Counted from the first letter of the stretch, positions 26,517-35,536 are shown. The stretch is 64,000 nt of DNA from Brevundimonas sp. LM2 (GCF_002002865.1 NZ_CP019508.1:1642501-1706500); one strand, 5' to 3'. The notes: generated from the letters alone by a model not told the origin. Translations and numbers: made by a program.

Positions 26517-27725
26517 CTACTCAGCCGCGATCATCGCCGGTGCGCCGTCATCCCAAGCAAGAACGGGCTCTATCAAACTGCGGGCCAGGTGGGTGACGAC
26601 TGGGGCGACGACGCCGTCACCGGCGACGTGGTAGGCGTCATTGTAGCGGGCCGGCAGGACGTAATCGTCGTCCAACCCCATCAGCCGGGCGGCTTCGCGG
26701 CCGGACAGGAGTCGTGAACGGACCCGGTCGCCTTCGACCACCAGGATGATCTGGCGGGAGCTGCCGCCGGCAGGGGTGCGCAGGCAGCCGGCCACCTCGT
26801 CGAAGCGCACCTCGGCGCGCTGGACCTTGCGGCCTTGGGCGTCCGGACGGGTCCGGCGATAGACGCCCCCGACCACGCGCCGGCCCAGGGTCTGGGCGGT
26901 CTTCACCTTGGCGCGGTTGAGCGGGCTCATCATGGCCAGAAGTTTCCGCGTCTCGGCCGGCGTGTGCCAGGCGACGTCCGCCGGTTCTTCCTCGATCTGG
27001 TCGGAGAAGAGCGGCGGGGCCTCGGCCGGGACGGGCAAGGCCCACCAGACATGTTGGTCGCGCACCGCTTCGGGCAGGCCGTCGACGGCGGCTTGCAGCC
27101 GGGCCGGCGTCCAGGCCGCCTCGGGCGTATGGCTGATGGCGCCGTCTGGCAGGGCGACCGTCTCGTCGACCGCGACGATGAACAGGCGCGGACGCGATTG
27201 GGCGACGAACCGGCGGGCGTCGATGACCATGGCACCGAACCGGTAACCGGCTTCGGTGATAGCCTCGCAGATGGCGGCGAAGTCCCGGCCTTGGTTGGAG
27301 GTCAGGGCGCCGTAGACGTTCTCCAAGATCAGGGTGCGCGGCGCGCGACCCTCAGCCTTGAGCGCCGTGATCAGGAACCAGAAGGGCCAGAACGAGCCCG
27401 AGCGGGTGTGTTCGTTGTCGTTGCGTGCACCCAGGCCCTTGTTGAGTCCGGCCAAGGACAGGTCCTGACAGGGGAAGGAGCCCCAGACGAGATCGGCGCG
27501 GCCGGGCAGCTGGGTCGGTTTGACCTTGGCGACGTCGCCGCAGACCAGGTGGTCGTCACCCCAGTTGGCGGCGTAGACCGCCGCCTTCATCGGGTCGAAA
27601 TCGTTGGCGAAGTCGCAGCGCCAACCCTTCAGGCCGGCTCGCGCCATGCCGCCGCCGGCGAAGAACTCAAAGAAGACGCGCTGCGCGCCTTGCGATCCGG
27701 GCGCGGGGAACGGGCTGACGGTCAT
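26517..27725 (-). CDS. DNA (cytosine-5) methyltransferase
   Basis: A 402-aa C5-methylase. Motif I is FFEFFAGGGMARAG (18-31), motif IV with the catalytic Cys86 is WGSFPCQDLS, motif VI is LILENVYG, motif VIII is QSRPRLFIV, and motifs IX/X lie near the C terminus (SGREAARLMGLDDDY; HVAGDGVVAPVV). The target-recognition region is about 210-320. Divergent from a two-gene unit that includes a DUF4928-type candidate endonuclease, so it should be the protective methylase of a type II restriction-modification system. The shared upstream region contains a LexA-type box. Confidence 0.93.
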   Translation of the reverse strand: MTVSPFPAPGSQGAQRVFFEFFAGGGMARAGLKGWRCDFANDFDPMKAAVYAANWGDDHLVCGDVAKVKPTQLPGRADLVWGSFPCQDLSLAGLNKGLGARNDNEHTRSGSFWPFWFLITALKAEGRAPRTLILENVYGALTSNQGRDFAAICEAITEAGYRFGAMVIDARRFVAQSRPRLFIVAVDETVALPDGAISHTPEAAWTPARLQAAVDGLPEAVRDQHVWWALPVPAEAPPLFSDQIEEEPADVAWHTPAETRKLLAMMSPLNRAKVKTAQTLGRRVVGGVYRRTRPDAQGRKVQRAEVRFDEVAGCLRTPAGGSSRQIILVVEGDRVRSRLLSGREAARLMGLDDDYVLPARYNDAYHVAGDGVVAPVVTHLARSLIEPVLAWDDGAPAMIAAE

Positions 27726-27761
27726 GGCTCACCCTCCGAATCGGCGCACATCTTCATTCTA

Positions 27762-27776
27762 GTTCCACTTATGTTC
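27762..27776. promoter_or_regulatory. LexA-type SOS box (GTTC-N7-GTTC)
   Basis: GTTC at 27762-27765, seven bases (CACTTAT), GTTC at 27773-27776. Alphaproteobacterial LexA is known to bind this direct repeat. The box lies 37-51 bases upstream of the methylase start and 65-79 bases upstream of the divergent gene start. A TTGACG element for the leftward promoter sits at 27783-27788 and a TAGAAT at 27756-27761, so the box falls inside the leftward promoter region, though the spacing of those two elements is longer than usual. Confidence 0.6.
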
Positions 27777-27840
27777 CGTTAACGTCAATGCTGAAAAAGG
27801 CGAATCGGTGGACAAGGTTGCACGCTAGGCGAGCGCTGGA

Positions 27841-28419
27841 ATGAAGACCTTCGACCTTGAGACGCCCGCCGCGCCCGATCCGGGGCGGCTCCGATGGCCC
27901 CGGCGCTGGGAAGTGTCGGGCGATGAGGCCGCGCCTGCCGGCAATCAACATTATCAGGATCTCACTGCGGCCAGCTGGGCGGATGTCTCCCGCGTGCTGG
28001 AGGTGGAGGCCGCCCTGATGCGTCGGGTCGAGGACGCCTTCGACCCAATCGGCGAGGAAAGCCAGATCGAGGCCGAACTGGACGGCCAGCGCGATGACGA
28101 CGACGAAACCCCGTTGCGGGGGCTCGACCTGGGCGTCGCCTCAGCCGTTCTGGTCTTGGCCGCCGTCGGCGCAGTTCCTGTCGCCAGCTGCAACGGCGGC
28201 GCGTTTGGCCGGGTCCATCTGGGCTCCAATCCCTATGTGGCCTGCTACATCCGCCCGCGACGGTTTCTCATCGTGTCGGGTTGGGCGGTCCGGGCCGGGC
28301 TCTTGCAAGTCGTGACCGATGATGGCGTTCTCGTGCTTCATGCCCGTCGGGTGAAAGACTTCCTTCGCTTTGCGGAACTGGCCCTGACCGATCAGACCCT
28401 ATCGGTGGATCGCGCATGA
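27841..28419 (+). CDS. Restriction-modification-associated protein, 192 aa, unknown
   Basis: Its stop overlaps the start of the DUF4928-type gene by 4 bases (ATGA), so the two are one translation unit. The protein has an acidic middle (EAELDGQRDDDDE) and a compact C-terminal part (LDLGVASAVLVLAAVGAVPV, ASCNGGAFGRVH, YIRPRRFLIVSG). I recognise no family. Position makes it a partner of the nuclease or a specificity component. Confidence 0.7.
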   Translation: MKTFDLETPAAPDPGRLRWPRRWEVSGDEAAPAGNQHYQDLTAASWADVSRVLEVEAALMRRVEDAFDPIGEESQIEAELDGQRDDDDETPLRGLDLGVASAVLVLAAVGAVPVASCNGGAFGRVHLGSNPYVACYIRPRRFLIVSGWAVRAGLLQVVTDDGVLVLHARRVKDFLRFAELALTDQTLSVDRA

Positions 28420-29378
28420 CCGGTGATGAGTTGACTCCTCCGGCCCTCAGCGCCGAAGCCTTGGCGGATTTGGAAGCTCTAGTCGACGGCGGCCGTTTCG
28501 CCACGACGGGGCCGTTGGCGATCGCCTTGGTCGTGGTGGATCGTGCCCGGGGGCGCGACATGCCGCTGGACGCGTTCGACTTCCGGGCCGCCAACAGCGC
28601 CCAGGTCGCCGGAGCTGGCGGGGTAGCGGCTAACCGGATCCTCAGACGACATGGCGTCACCAACAGCCTGGGCAGCGAGGGTGGACGAACCAGTCGCGGC
28701 AGCATCGACCGGATGGAAGAGCTGGTCGCCCTGCTCAACCGTCGTCATGCAGCAGGGGATCTGGATCTCGACGCGGTTGAGGCCTTCTGGGTGCAGAAGG
28801 CGCGGGACTATTTCAACACCACTCCGATTGCGTTCCGGGCCGATCCGGCGCTGAGCTTGCGGATGGCCTTGCGCGAGCTCCTCGCCCAGGCCGAGCTGCG
28901 CCAGAAGTCCATGGGCGGGGTCATGATCGTGGGCGCGGTCATGCAGCATATCGTGGGGGCGGTCCTCGAGCTGTCGTTGGGGCAAGGCGGCGTGACCCAT
29001 CACGGCTCCAACCAGAATGACGCCAAGGGCAGGGGCGGCGATTTCGAGCTGGAGGACGCGGTGCTGCACGTCACCAATGCGCCCACCGCTCAGCTGATCG
29101 GCAAATGCCGCGCGAACCTGGACGCCGGGGGACGGCCCGTCATCATCACCAATCCCAAGCCTCTGATCGCTGCCGAGGTACTTGCTGACGCAGAAGGGCT
29201 TGGCGGTCGGATTGAGTTCGTGGACTTCGAGCAGTTCGTCTGCGTGCAACTTTACAGCCTCGGTGGCTTCAAAGCTTTGGACGTTCGAAGCCAGCTAACG
29301 CGGCTGATCGAGATCTACAACGCGATCATCGATCAGGTTGAGCCCAGTCCCAGCCTTCGTGTCGCGCTAGGCGGGTGA
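28416..29378 (+). CDS. DUF4928-type candidate restriction endonuclease
   Basis: A 320-aa protein resembling DUF4928 proteins that sit beside cytosine methylases. The central stretch QNDAKGRGGDFELEDAVLHV followed by TNAPTAQLIGKCRANLDAG, PVIITNPK and FEQFVCVQLY is the recognisable core; the acidic residues in GGDFELED could be part of a PD-(D/E)XK-like site. The N-terminal half is helical, about residues 1-190. Opposite the 5mC methylase, it is the best candidate for the cutting enzyme. Confidence 0.75.
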   Translation: MTGDELTPPALSAEALADLEALVDGGRFATTGPLAIALVVVDRARGRDMPLDAFDFRAANSAQVAGAGGVAANRILRRHGVTNSLGSEGGRTSRGSIDRMEELVALLNRRHAAGDLDLDAVEAFWVQKARDYFNTTPIAFRADPALSLRMALRELLAQAELRQKSMGGVMIVGAVMQHIVGAVLELSLGQGGVTHHGSNQNDAKGRGGDFELEDAVLHVTNAPTAQLIGKCRANLDAGGRPVIITNPKPLIAAEVLADAEGLGGRIEFVDFEQFVCVQLYSLGGFKALDVRSQLTRLIEIYNAIIDQVEPSPSLRVALGG

Positions 29379-29540
29379 TAACCCCACACGCCTCACCCTT
29401 TGTGGTGATGCTTCAACCCAATCGGCGTCGGGCAATTCGGCTACAGCCAAATAGCGATCAGAATGTCCGCTTGCGGCGTTGCAGCCAATGTCCGCAGTTG
29501 GCGCCGAGCGGCCATGGAGTGGTTTTGATCCTCCGCAACA

Positions 29541-30017
29541 TCAGCCTTTCCAAGGGCCACCGGGCGGACCCCAACCCCACACCGGCATCGGCATGGCGGG
29601 AGCAGGGTCTGCCACACCTGGAGCGGAGTTGATCACGGCAAGGCGCGTTCCCCATTCCAGGTAGCCCACAAAGGCCGCACGGAATTCAGGGTCATCGGGC
29701 AGACCCGCTTCGTCCGCGGTTTCCAGCATCAGATCGAACCAGCGTCGGCGCTGGGTTTCGGTTAAGGCGCGTTCCAGGTGCTGACCGATCATGCCGGCGT
29801 GCGAGCCGCCCGCGTCCGAGTAAGCGGCGGGACCGCCGAAGACCTCGTCGATAAAATCTGCGACGTGAGCGGCATGGCCCGGATCCATATTGGCAAAGAC
29901 AGGGCCAAGAATAGGGTCCGCAGGAACCTTCGTGTAGAAGCCGCGCGTCAGTTCGGCCAAACGGTCTCGGCCTCCCAGCCATTGGCTCAAGGTGGGTATA
30001 GCTGTCCTATCGCTCAT
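29541..30017 (-). CDS. Truncated-hemoglobin-like globin (group II type)
   Basis: The start MSDRTAIPTLSQWLGG at 30017 has AGGAGCG upstream; the frame extends further but without similarity. The 158-aa protein has the trHb pattern: LAELTRGFYTKVPADPILGPVFANM, a proximal-helix region HAAHVADFIDEVFGG, GGSHAGMIGQHL with the candidate heme-ligand His, and RRWFDLMLETADEAGLPD. The Pro/Gly/Trp-rich tail (MPMPVWGWGPPGGPWKG) is unusual. Such globins handle O2 or NO. It lies in the lower-GC right part of the island. Confidence 0.85.
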   Translation of the reverse strand: MSDRTAIPTLSQWLGGRDRLAELTRGFYTKVPADPILGPVFANMDPGHAAHVADFIDEVFGGPAAYSDAGGSHAGMIGQHLERALTETQRRRWFDLMLETADEAGLPDDPEFRAAFVGYLEWGTRLAVINSAPGVADPAPAMPMPVWGWGPPGGPWKG

Positions 30018-30269
30018 TGTTGGCTCACGCTCCTCCGCAGTACGGGATTGTCTGGCTAGCATCATCGGGCTGAAGCTGGGACAGGCTGAACTCGGCGGCG
30101 GCCTGCGTATCCAGGCCGTTCAGGCCGTCGGTCCGCCCTGCACAGGTCACCCGAGAGAGTCCTTGCCCTCAGGTATACGCATTCCGGCGAAAATGACTTT
30201 CAGGATGAAGTTCAAAGTCCGTTGCTGGCGCTTGGCGGAACCCACCAATGATTGCGTAGTTCTCGGCTG

Positions 30270-30647
30270 ATGCTCCACCATGTCTCTCTTGGAACGTCTG
30301 ATCTGGAACAGGCCGAAGCCTTTTATGACGCAGTCATGCGTGAGGTTGGGCTTAACAAGACCCTTCGGGTCGATGAAGCAATAGGATATGGCGCGGGAAT
30401 TACCGTGTTCAGTCTTAACATGCCTGCCGATGGCGGCGCGGCGTCTCCGGGCAATGGGGTTCATATCGCGTTCGAAGTGGAGACGCGGACCGCGGTTGAT
30501 GCCTTTTTCCGCACCGCGCTTAAGCACGGAGGGGCCGCCGATGGCGAACCTGGGCCGCGGCCAGAGTATGACCCGCACTACTACGCTGCATTCGTACGCG
30601 ATCCCGACGGAAACAAGATTGAGGCTTTGACTTTCGCGGCTCACTAA
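30270..30647 (+). CDS. VOC-family (glyoxalase/dioxygenase-fold) protein
   Basis: A 125-aa single-unit VOC protein, start MLHHVSLGTSDLEQAEAFYD. The metal-ligand positions are His near the start, a central GVHIAFEV, and YYAAFVRDPDGNKIEAL with the terminal Glu. Single-domain VOC proteins act as dimers in detoxification or antibiotic resistance; substrate unknown. An in-frame ATG 18 bases upstream is less likely. Confidence 0.85.
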   Translation: MLHHVSLGTSDLEQAEAFYDAVMREVGLNKTLRVDEAIGYGAGITVFSLNMPADGGAASPGNGVHIAFEVETRTAVDAFFRTALKHGGAADGEPGPRPEYDPHYYAAFVRDPDGNKIEALTFAAH

Positions 30648-30931
30648 GCGGGTCGCGACGGACGACGAGAGCTCTGCTCGCATCGACCCGACCGCAAGTG
30701 GTGTGCTCAGCCGATAAATGTCGCCTCTCGGCGAGGTCAACAAAGTCCCCTCTTGGCGCGGTCCCGTTCAGCGGATAGTGCCGCAGATAAGCCTAAAGCG
30801 GGACGGAAGCGCCGTTCCCCAAGATGGGGGTACGGCTGCTTAACGGCATCTTGGTCAGCAGGTTGTTCACACGGAGAATGGCTTCGTCGCGGCCGTCGTG
30901 CGAGATCGGGATCGCTTGTTGGGAGAGAACG

Positions 30932-31521
30932 ATGTTCAGAAAGGTGACGCTCACGGCACTCGCCGGACTGGCGGCTGTCGCCTGCAGGGCTGAACCCCTT
31001 GCGCCACCGATCTCAGTCTACACACAGGCGCCAGACATACCCTCAGACGAAGCTCTCTTGGAACGGGTGACGGCATTGGTGCAAGCGGACCCGGAATGTG
31101 TCTTAGCTGACAATTTTCTGCCGCGGGAGGTCGTAGCTGTAGACCTTGGTGGTCGAACGGGCGTCATCGTCGAATGTGCAAACGGCATGGTCGACGTTTT
31201 CAGCCGCCTCTATGTCGCTGCGGGCGACGAAACGCCTGTGAAGGTGCCGCTGCTCGTGTTCGGGTTTAGCGACAGCGAAAAATGGAGTCGCGAGGATGCG
31301 CTTCCGACCTGATTTTCGATGCGGAGACGCAGGTAATATCTGCATCTGGCACGCATTGGTCGACAGGCTGTGGCTGGACAGCGAAATGGATGTGGGAACG
31401 CGAGCGCCTGGCGCTGGTCGAGATGGCTAAGGTTGGCTGCACTGCGGAAGGTGTCGGAGATGCGATCATCTGGCCGACGACGCCACCGACGCCTGAACCG
31501 ACGCCTGATACGATTCCTTAG
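30932..31521 (+). pseudogene. Frameshifted lipoprotein-like gene (DUF1176-like C terminus)
   Basis: The first frame starts at 30932 (MFRKVTLTALAGLAAVACRA, ribosome-binding site GGGAGAG) and stops at 31312 after KWSREDALPT. A second frame continues directly (DLIFDAETQVISASGTHWST, then GCGWTAKWMWERERLALVEM) to 31521 and looks like the C-terminal part of a DUF1176-like periplasmic protein, which the first frame lacks. One missing base at about 31300-31313 would join them into one protein of about 195 aa. An A5 run at 31277-31281 is another possible slip site. This could be a decayed gene or a sequencing error. Confidence 0.6.
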
Positions 31522-31763
31522 GACCGAGAGATGACGTCTGTTCGGTTAGAACCGTCGCGAACCTCCACTTTGGGTCGGGATCGTTCATATCCTCCCGGGC
31601 GAAAATCAGACTCCAGATCCGCCGCTTCGAATCAGAACCTCCACGGGCCGCTTAAGGGTCGAGTCCGGTCGTCAGCCGGACAGCCCTTGGCGGACATCTG
31701 ATGGACGCTCCGCGAGCGAACGTTGTGCCGGTCGTTTCGGAGGATTAACTGTCGAAGCTATGG

Positions 31764-32141
31764 CTAAGCCTGCGATAAGCTCAACACATTCCCGTCAGGG
31801 TCTGTGAACCAAGCGACCTTCGCCTTGCCATCCGGCGAGGTCCACACCCCCAGCTCATCTTGACCCATGCCTTCGTAGATCGTCAGCCCGATGCCGCGCT
31901 CGCTCAACTCCTGTGCGGTAGCGAGAATGTCTGACACCTCCCAACCGAGAACCGGGTGAGGGCTAGCGATGTGGTCGGGCATGACGGTCATGCGGATCAG
32001 CCCCCCTCCCGTTTCCATGAAGTCTCCAAAATCATCAGAGCCACGGAGCGCCAAGCCAAGCTGTTCGCAAAACAGCAGCGCTCTATCGCGGTCGGTGACG
32101 TAGAGAAACGACACCGGCACGCTCGAATTTATCAAGGTCAT
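31764..32141 (-). CDS. VOC-family (glyoxalase-like) protein
   Basis: A 125-aa protein: FLYVTDRDRALLFCEQLGLA at the start, LIRMTVMPDH and VLGWEVSDI in the middle, and VAWFTDPDGNVLSLSQA at the end, the classic DPDGN motif of the fold. The protein is only distantly related to the VOC protein at 30270. Possible roles are resistance or metabolite detoxification. Transcribed leftward on its own. Confidence 0.85.
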   Translation of the reverse strand: MTLINSSVPVSFLYVTDRDRALLFCEQLGLALRGSDDFGDFMETGGGLIRMTVMPDHIASPHPVLGWEVSDILATAQELSERGIGLTIYEGMGQDELGVWTSPDGKAKVAWFTDPDGNVLSLSQA

Positions 32142-32259
32142 GACGGTTCTCCGAGGAACGCAGACTACGGCCCGGGCACATTGAAGGCAACGGGCTTACT
32201 GACCAGCCCAGGCGCGGGATGTTTAGGAGTATTCACGCGCATCGCGTTAGATAGGCGAC

Positions 32260-32481
32260 CTACTTCACTTCGTTCCAGCGTCCATCTTGCGCCGGGATCA
32301 GGGCAAGTCCCCCAGCGCGAGCGGCCTCGCGAAGCTCTTCCACCGAGGTTGAGGTATGGCCGGTGCCATACAGGCGAGACCATTCCGACCCAGGGCTGGG
32401 TCGTGTCTCAAGCTGCCAGAGCGCTCTTCCTAGATGGGTGGTCGATGGCGTGCCTCTGACAATACGAGCTTCCATGGTCAC
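32260..32481 (-). CDS. Small hypothetical protein
   Basis: A 73-aa frame (MEARIVRGTPSTTHLGRALW, QLETRPSPGSEWSRLYG, EELREAARAGGLALIPAQDG) with reasonable protein character and a plausible start at 32475. I recognise no family. It might be a fragment of a longer gene, since it lies in a region with other broken genes. Confidence 0.4.
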   Translation of the reverse strand: MTMEARIVRGTPSTTHLGRALWQLETRPSPGSEWSRLYGTGHTSTSVEELREAARAGGLALIPAQDGRWNEVK

Positions 32482-32595
32482 GCCATAGGTCTGCGTCTCC
32501 GTATTTGTCTATCGTGTACAGACGATTATTCGACATCCGCAAGGGGGCCTGATGGGTGTAGCTTCGGCTTGGGGTCTCGATCGTAGGAGGTGGCC

Positions 32596-32838
32596 ATGGG
32601 CCAGCCCGAACTCTTCAGCACGCCCCGTAAACCCTGGAACGCGGGTCGGCTGACCGGCGCGAAAGCACCGCTGAAGCCAAAGCATATCTGGGCCATCCGA
32701 CAGCACTTCAAATCGGTCGGAGCCGTGCGTGACCTAGCGATGTTCAACGTGGCCTTGGATGCCAAGCTCAGGGGCTGTGATCTCGTCAAACTGAGGACGG
32801 TCGGCAACGGATCGGCCGAGGTCTCGTCGATCTCATGA
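32596..32838 (+). pseudogene. N-terminal fragment of a second tyrosine recombinase
   Basis: The first about 66 codons (MGQPELFSTPRKPWNAGRLT, APLKPKHIWAIRQHFKS, LAMFNVALDAKLRGCDLVKL) match the start of plasmid/transposon-type integrases in style (WNAGR, KPKHIWAIR, LRGCDLV). After LVKLR the similarity stops and the frame runs into an unrelated tail ending at 32838. The catalytic domain is absent, so the gene is a remnant cut off at about 32793. It may mark an old deletion or insertion boundary. Confidence 0.75.
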
Positions 32839-32932
32839 GCGTCGATAAGATCCCGGATAGATGCCTGTCGCCCTCGGCCCAACCCTGATCCCGGGAGTGG
32901 CCCCTTTAGCGTTGGCGACAGCCCCTCGCCAC

Positions 32933-33910
32933 CTACCGATAAGCGTTCGCGTCTCGCAACAGATCATAGGCGTGGCCCGAAAGCCGCCGCGCCCGGTTGA
33001 TCGTCGGCTCTCCATAGGTGTGGATGCCGATCACATGGCGAGCCTCGCCCAGCCGCACGAAAACCGGCGACCCGCTCATCCCCTGCCCGGTATCGAAGGT
33101 GTAATAGACAAAGTCTTCGGTCCAGTGGGACGTTCGCCCGCCATTGTAATACTGGGTGGGGGAGGGCGTCCCCTCGGCATAGCCGCAGACCTGGGCCGGC
33201 ATGTTCTGAGGCGGGTCGTCGTAGCCGGCGATGCCGAACCAGCCCAGCTGGTGGCCGAGCGCGCCGTCGGCCAGCAGGATTACGCCGTAGTCGTAGTCCA
33301 GTTTGAAGCCTCGTCGCCATTGGTCGGGAAACACTACCTCCTGGATCTGGGGGGCGTTGTACCGGATCACGCCATCGAAGGCCGGCCAGGCCTTGATGTC
33401 GACGGCCCGGCCAGCCCGCGGGTGGAGCAGGTTATGCCCGGCCGTGGCCAGGGCGCGGGGCCCGACGAACCAGGCCGTGCCCAAGGCGCGTGCGCCCGTG
33501 TCGTAGCGGATGTCCAGCCGACAGATCGAGCGCCAGGGGATGGCGGTGGTGTCCGGGATCGGGACCCGGTCGTCCGGGCCGATCGTGTTCTCCGGCCGGG
33601 GGTCAGAGCACAGGTCCGGCCGCGGCTCCGGGCTCCAGGCGGAGCGGGGGTCCGGCGTCCTGGCGTCGCCCGCGAAGGCCGGCAGGCCGACGTTGCGCGC
33701 GCGAAAGGCGTTGAACCCGGGCACGGATTCCCAGGAGCCGCCGCCATTGGTCTCGACCATGAAGGGGGTGGTGCACCGGTCCGGCTCGCGGGGGCCGGTC
33801 TCGAGCGCAACAGGGTCGAGGATAAAGCCGCCGAGGGACCGATCGTCCGGACCGAACGGGGTGCGCACCTCACGGTCGTCGAGCCTTTCGGGGATTTTGT
33901 TTTTCGGCAT
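32933..33910 (-). CDS. V8-like trypsin-fold serine protease
   Basis: A 325-aa protein. The triad is His159 (LATAGHNLLH), Asp207 (LDYDYGVILL) and Ser279 (TGQGMSGSPVF), with GTAWFVGPRAL before the His as in V8/glutamyl endopeptidases. Residues 1-115 form a Pro/Asp-rich N-terminal part with no signal peptide, possibly a pro-region or linker. It starts 9 bases after the stop of the upstream lipoprotein gene on the same strand, so the two may be co-expressed. Not closely related to the island protease at 19778. Confidence 0.85.
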   Translation of the reverse strand: MPKNKIPERLDDREVRTPFGPDDRSLGGFILDPVALETGPREPDRCTTPFMVETNGGGSWESVPGFNAFRARNVGLPAFAGDARTPDPRSAWSPEPRPDLCSDPRPENTIGPDDRVPIPDTTAIPWRSICRLDIRYDTGARALGTAWFVGPRALATAGHNLLHPRAGRAVDIKAWPAFDGVIRYNAPQIQEVVFPDQWRRGFKLDYDYGVILLADGALGHQLGWFGIAGYDDPPQNMPAQVCGYAEGTPSPTQYYNGGRTSHWTEDFVYYTFDTGQGMSGSPVFVRLGEARHVIGIHTYGEPTINRARRLSGHAYDLLRDANAYR

Positions 33911-33918
33911 GGCGACGC

Positions 33919-35409
33919 TCAGCCTGCGGGGGGTTGTGCAGCACCCGTCGCGCCGGGTGTGCCGCGCGAAGGCGGAGGGGCGGCGCCTTGTGAAGTCGCG
34001 CCCGCGCCCGCCGTCCCGGCCGCCGTGCCGGGGTTCGCCGCCGTTGCGGCGTTCGGCGTGGGCGCGGCTCCTGCCGCGGCAGGCGCAGCGGCCGGTGCGG
34101 GGCTCGAGGGCGGAGGAATGGCGCTGCCCGAGCCGAAGGCGGCTTCCACCGGCCCGAACAGAGTGACCTGGAATGGCCCCTCACGCAGCGCGGCTTCCGG
34201 CGTCGGCCTGGTCGCTGGCGTTGACCCGGGCACCGGCAGAGCGTCGCGCTTGGCCAAGGCCTCGAGCTGGGCGGTCTGGGCAGTGATCCGCGCGGTCTCA
34301 GCTTCGATCAAACCCCTGTCGGACGTCAAGCCGTCGAGCGCCCCCTTGGCGATGCCAGTGAGCAGGTTCCCGGCCGAGGTCGCCAGGCCTTCCAACTCAT
34401 TGCCGCGCACCGAGCGGTAGCCGGTCAGCATACCGTTCGACAGGGTCAGCGTGTGGTCGGTGTCGGCGAACACACCACCCTGGACCGGGACCGCCACGCT
34501 CGGGGCGCCGTTGGGGACGGTCATCGCATAGGTTCCCAGCAGAATTCCGGTCTCGCGGCCGCAGGACGCCGGCGCGGGCCGCTCCGGGGCGCTCTCGCAG
34601 CGGTACACCCGCAATCGACCGGGGCGGGGCGCGCGGACGCAGACGCCCGCACCCGCGCCGCAAGCGGATGAAGCACTCATGACGTCGGAGCCGACCCACG
34701 ACCATTCGAAGCCGACCCGCGTCCGCGTCACCTCATCCAGGTGACGGCGTCTGGCCGCGCGGGCGGCCGCGCGTTCGGTGGCGGCGGCGCGCTCAGCGGC
34801 GGTGGGGGCGGGAGCCCCGCGCGGGGCCACAACCTCCCCCGGCACAGGCTCGGCCCGTTCGCGCCCTGCCCAGTCCCTCAAAGCCGCAGACAGTTGCGCC
34901 GCGGCCGCGTCGCGCTCGGTGGCGTTGGTGGGGTCGAAAGCTTCGGAGCTCAAAATGCGGAACGACACGCCGCTCTCTAGTCGTCCGATGACCTGGCCAG
35001 CGGCCGTGGCGGTCTCGGGCGCGCGGCTGTCAAAGGCGGCTGTCCCCGAGGTCAGCAGGCCTTGGTCATTGACCTTGATCTCGATCGTGTCGGCCGAGAA
35101 CAGACCCGGCCGTCTCGCGAGGGTCAGCGCGCCGGCCGCTGTGTCAGCGACATAGCCGGGCAGGACGGTCAGGCTGGCGTTGTTGTCGCTTTCGTTCACC
35201 GCCAGCGCGACCTCAAGGGTGACCATGGGCAGATAGTAGGGCTGGCCAGCGGAGTTCGCGCCGTTCGCCGCCGGGTCGGCGGTCAGTGAAGCGCAGGCGC
35301 TTGTCGCCACAAGAGCGGACATTACCAAGGCGGCGCGACCCATCCGCACCAGCCTCAACGCCCGCCCGACCCCATCCACACGGACGCGGTTCCACAACTG
35401 TGAAGACAT
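33919..35409 (-). CDS. Large lipoprotein, unknown function
   Basis: The start at 35409 (MSSQLWNRVRVDG) has ribosome-binding site GGGAGGG; the frame extends upstream without coding character. The N terminus carries a hydrophobic stretch ending in a lipobox-like ALVATSAC. The 496-aa protein has a beta-rich front (YYLPMVTLEVALAVNESD, LTVLPGYVADTAAGALTLA), an Ala-rich helix with ERAAATERAAARAARRRH, a Cys-containing middle (SSACGAGAGVCVRAP), a helical segment and a disordered Pro/Ala C terminus. I recognise no domain. It precedes the V8-like protease. Confidence 0.7.
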   Translation of the reverse strand: MSSQLWNRVRVDGVGRALRLVRMGRAALVMSALVATSACASLTADPAANGANSAGQPYYLPMVTLEVALAVNESDNNASLTVLPGYVADTAAGALTLARRPGLFSADTIEIKVNDQGLLTSGTAAFDSRAPETATAAGQVIGRLESGVSFRILSSEAFDPTNATERDAAAAQLSAALRDWAGRERAEPVPGEVVAPRGAPAPTAAERAAATERAAARAARRRHLDEVTRTRVGFEWSWVGSDVMSASSACGAGAGVCVRAPRPGRLRVYRCESAPERPAPASCGRETGILLGTYAMTVPNGAPSVAVPVQGGVFADTDHTLTLSNGMLTGYRSVRGNELEGLATSAGNLLTGIAKGALDGLTSDRGLIEAETARITAQTAQLEALAKRDALPVPGSTPATRPTPEAALREGPFQVTLFGPVEAAFGSGSAIPPPSSPAPAAAPAAAGAAPTPNAATAANPGTAAGTAGAGATSQGAAPPPSRGTPGATGAAQPPAG

Positions 35410-35536
35410 ATGCAACCCTCCCTTGCGACTACATAGAGGGTCGTCGAACACGCAATTGTCAATGCGGCGAAGGTCAATGAGGTGTCTTGAGCGACTGAAT
35501 TCATGTGCGCGGCACCCCCCGCACAATCGACCGAAC

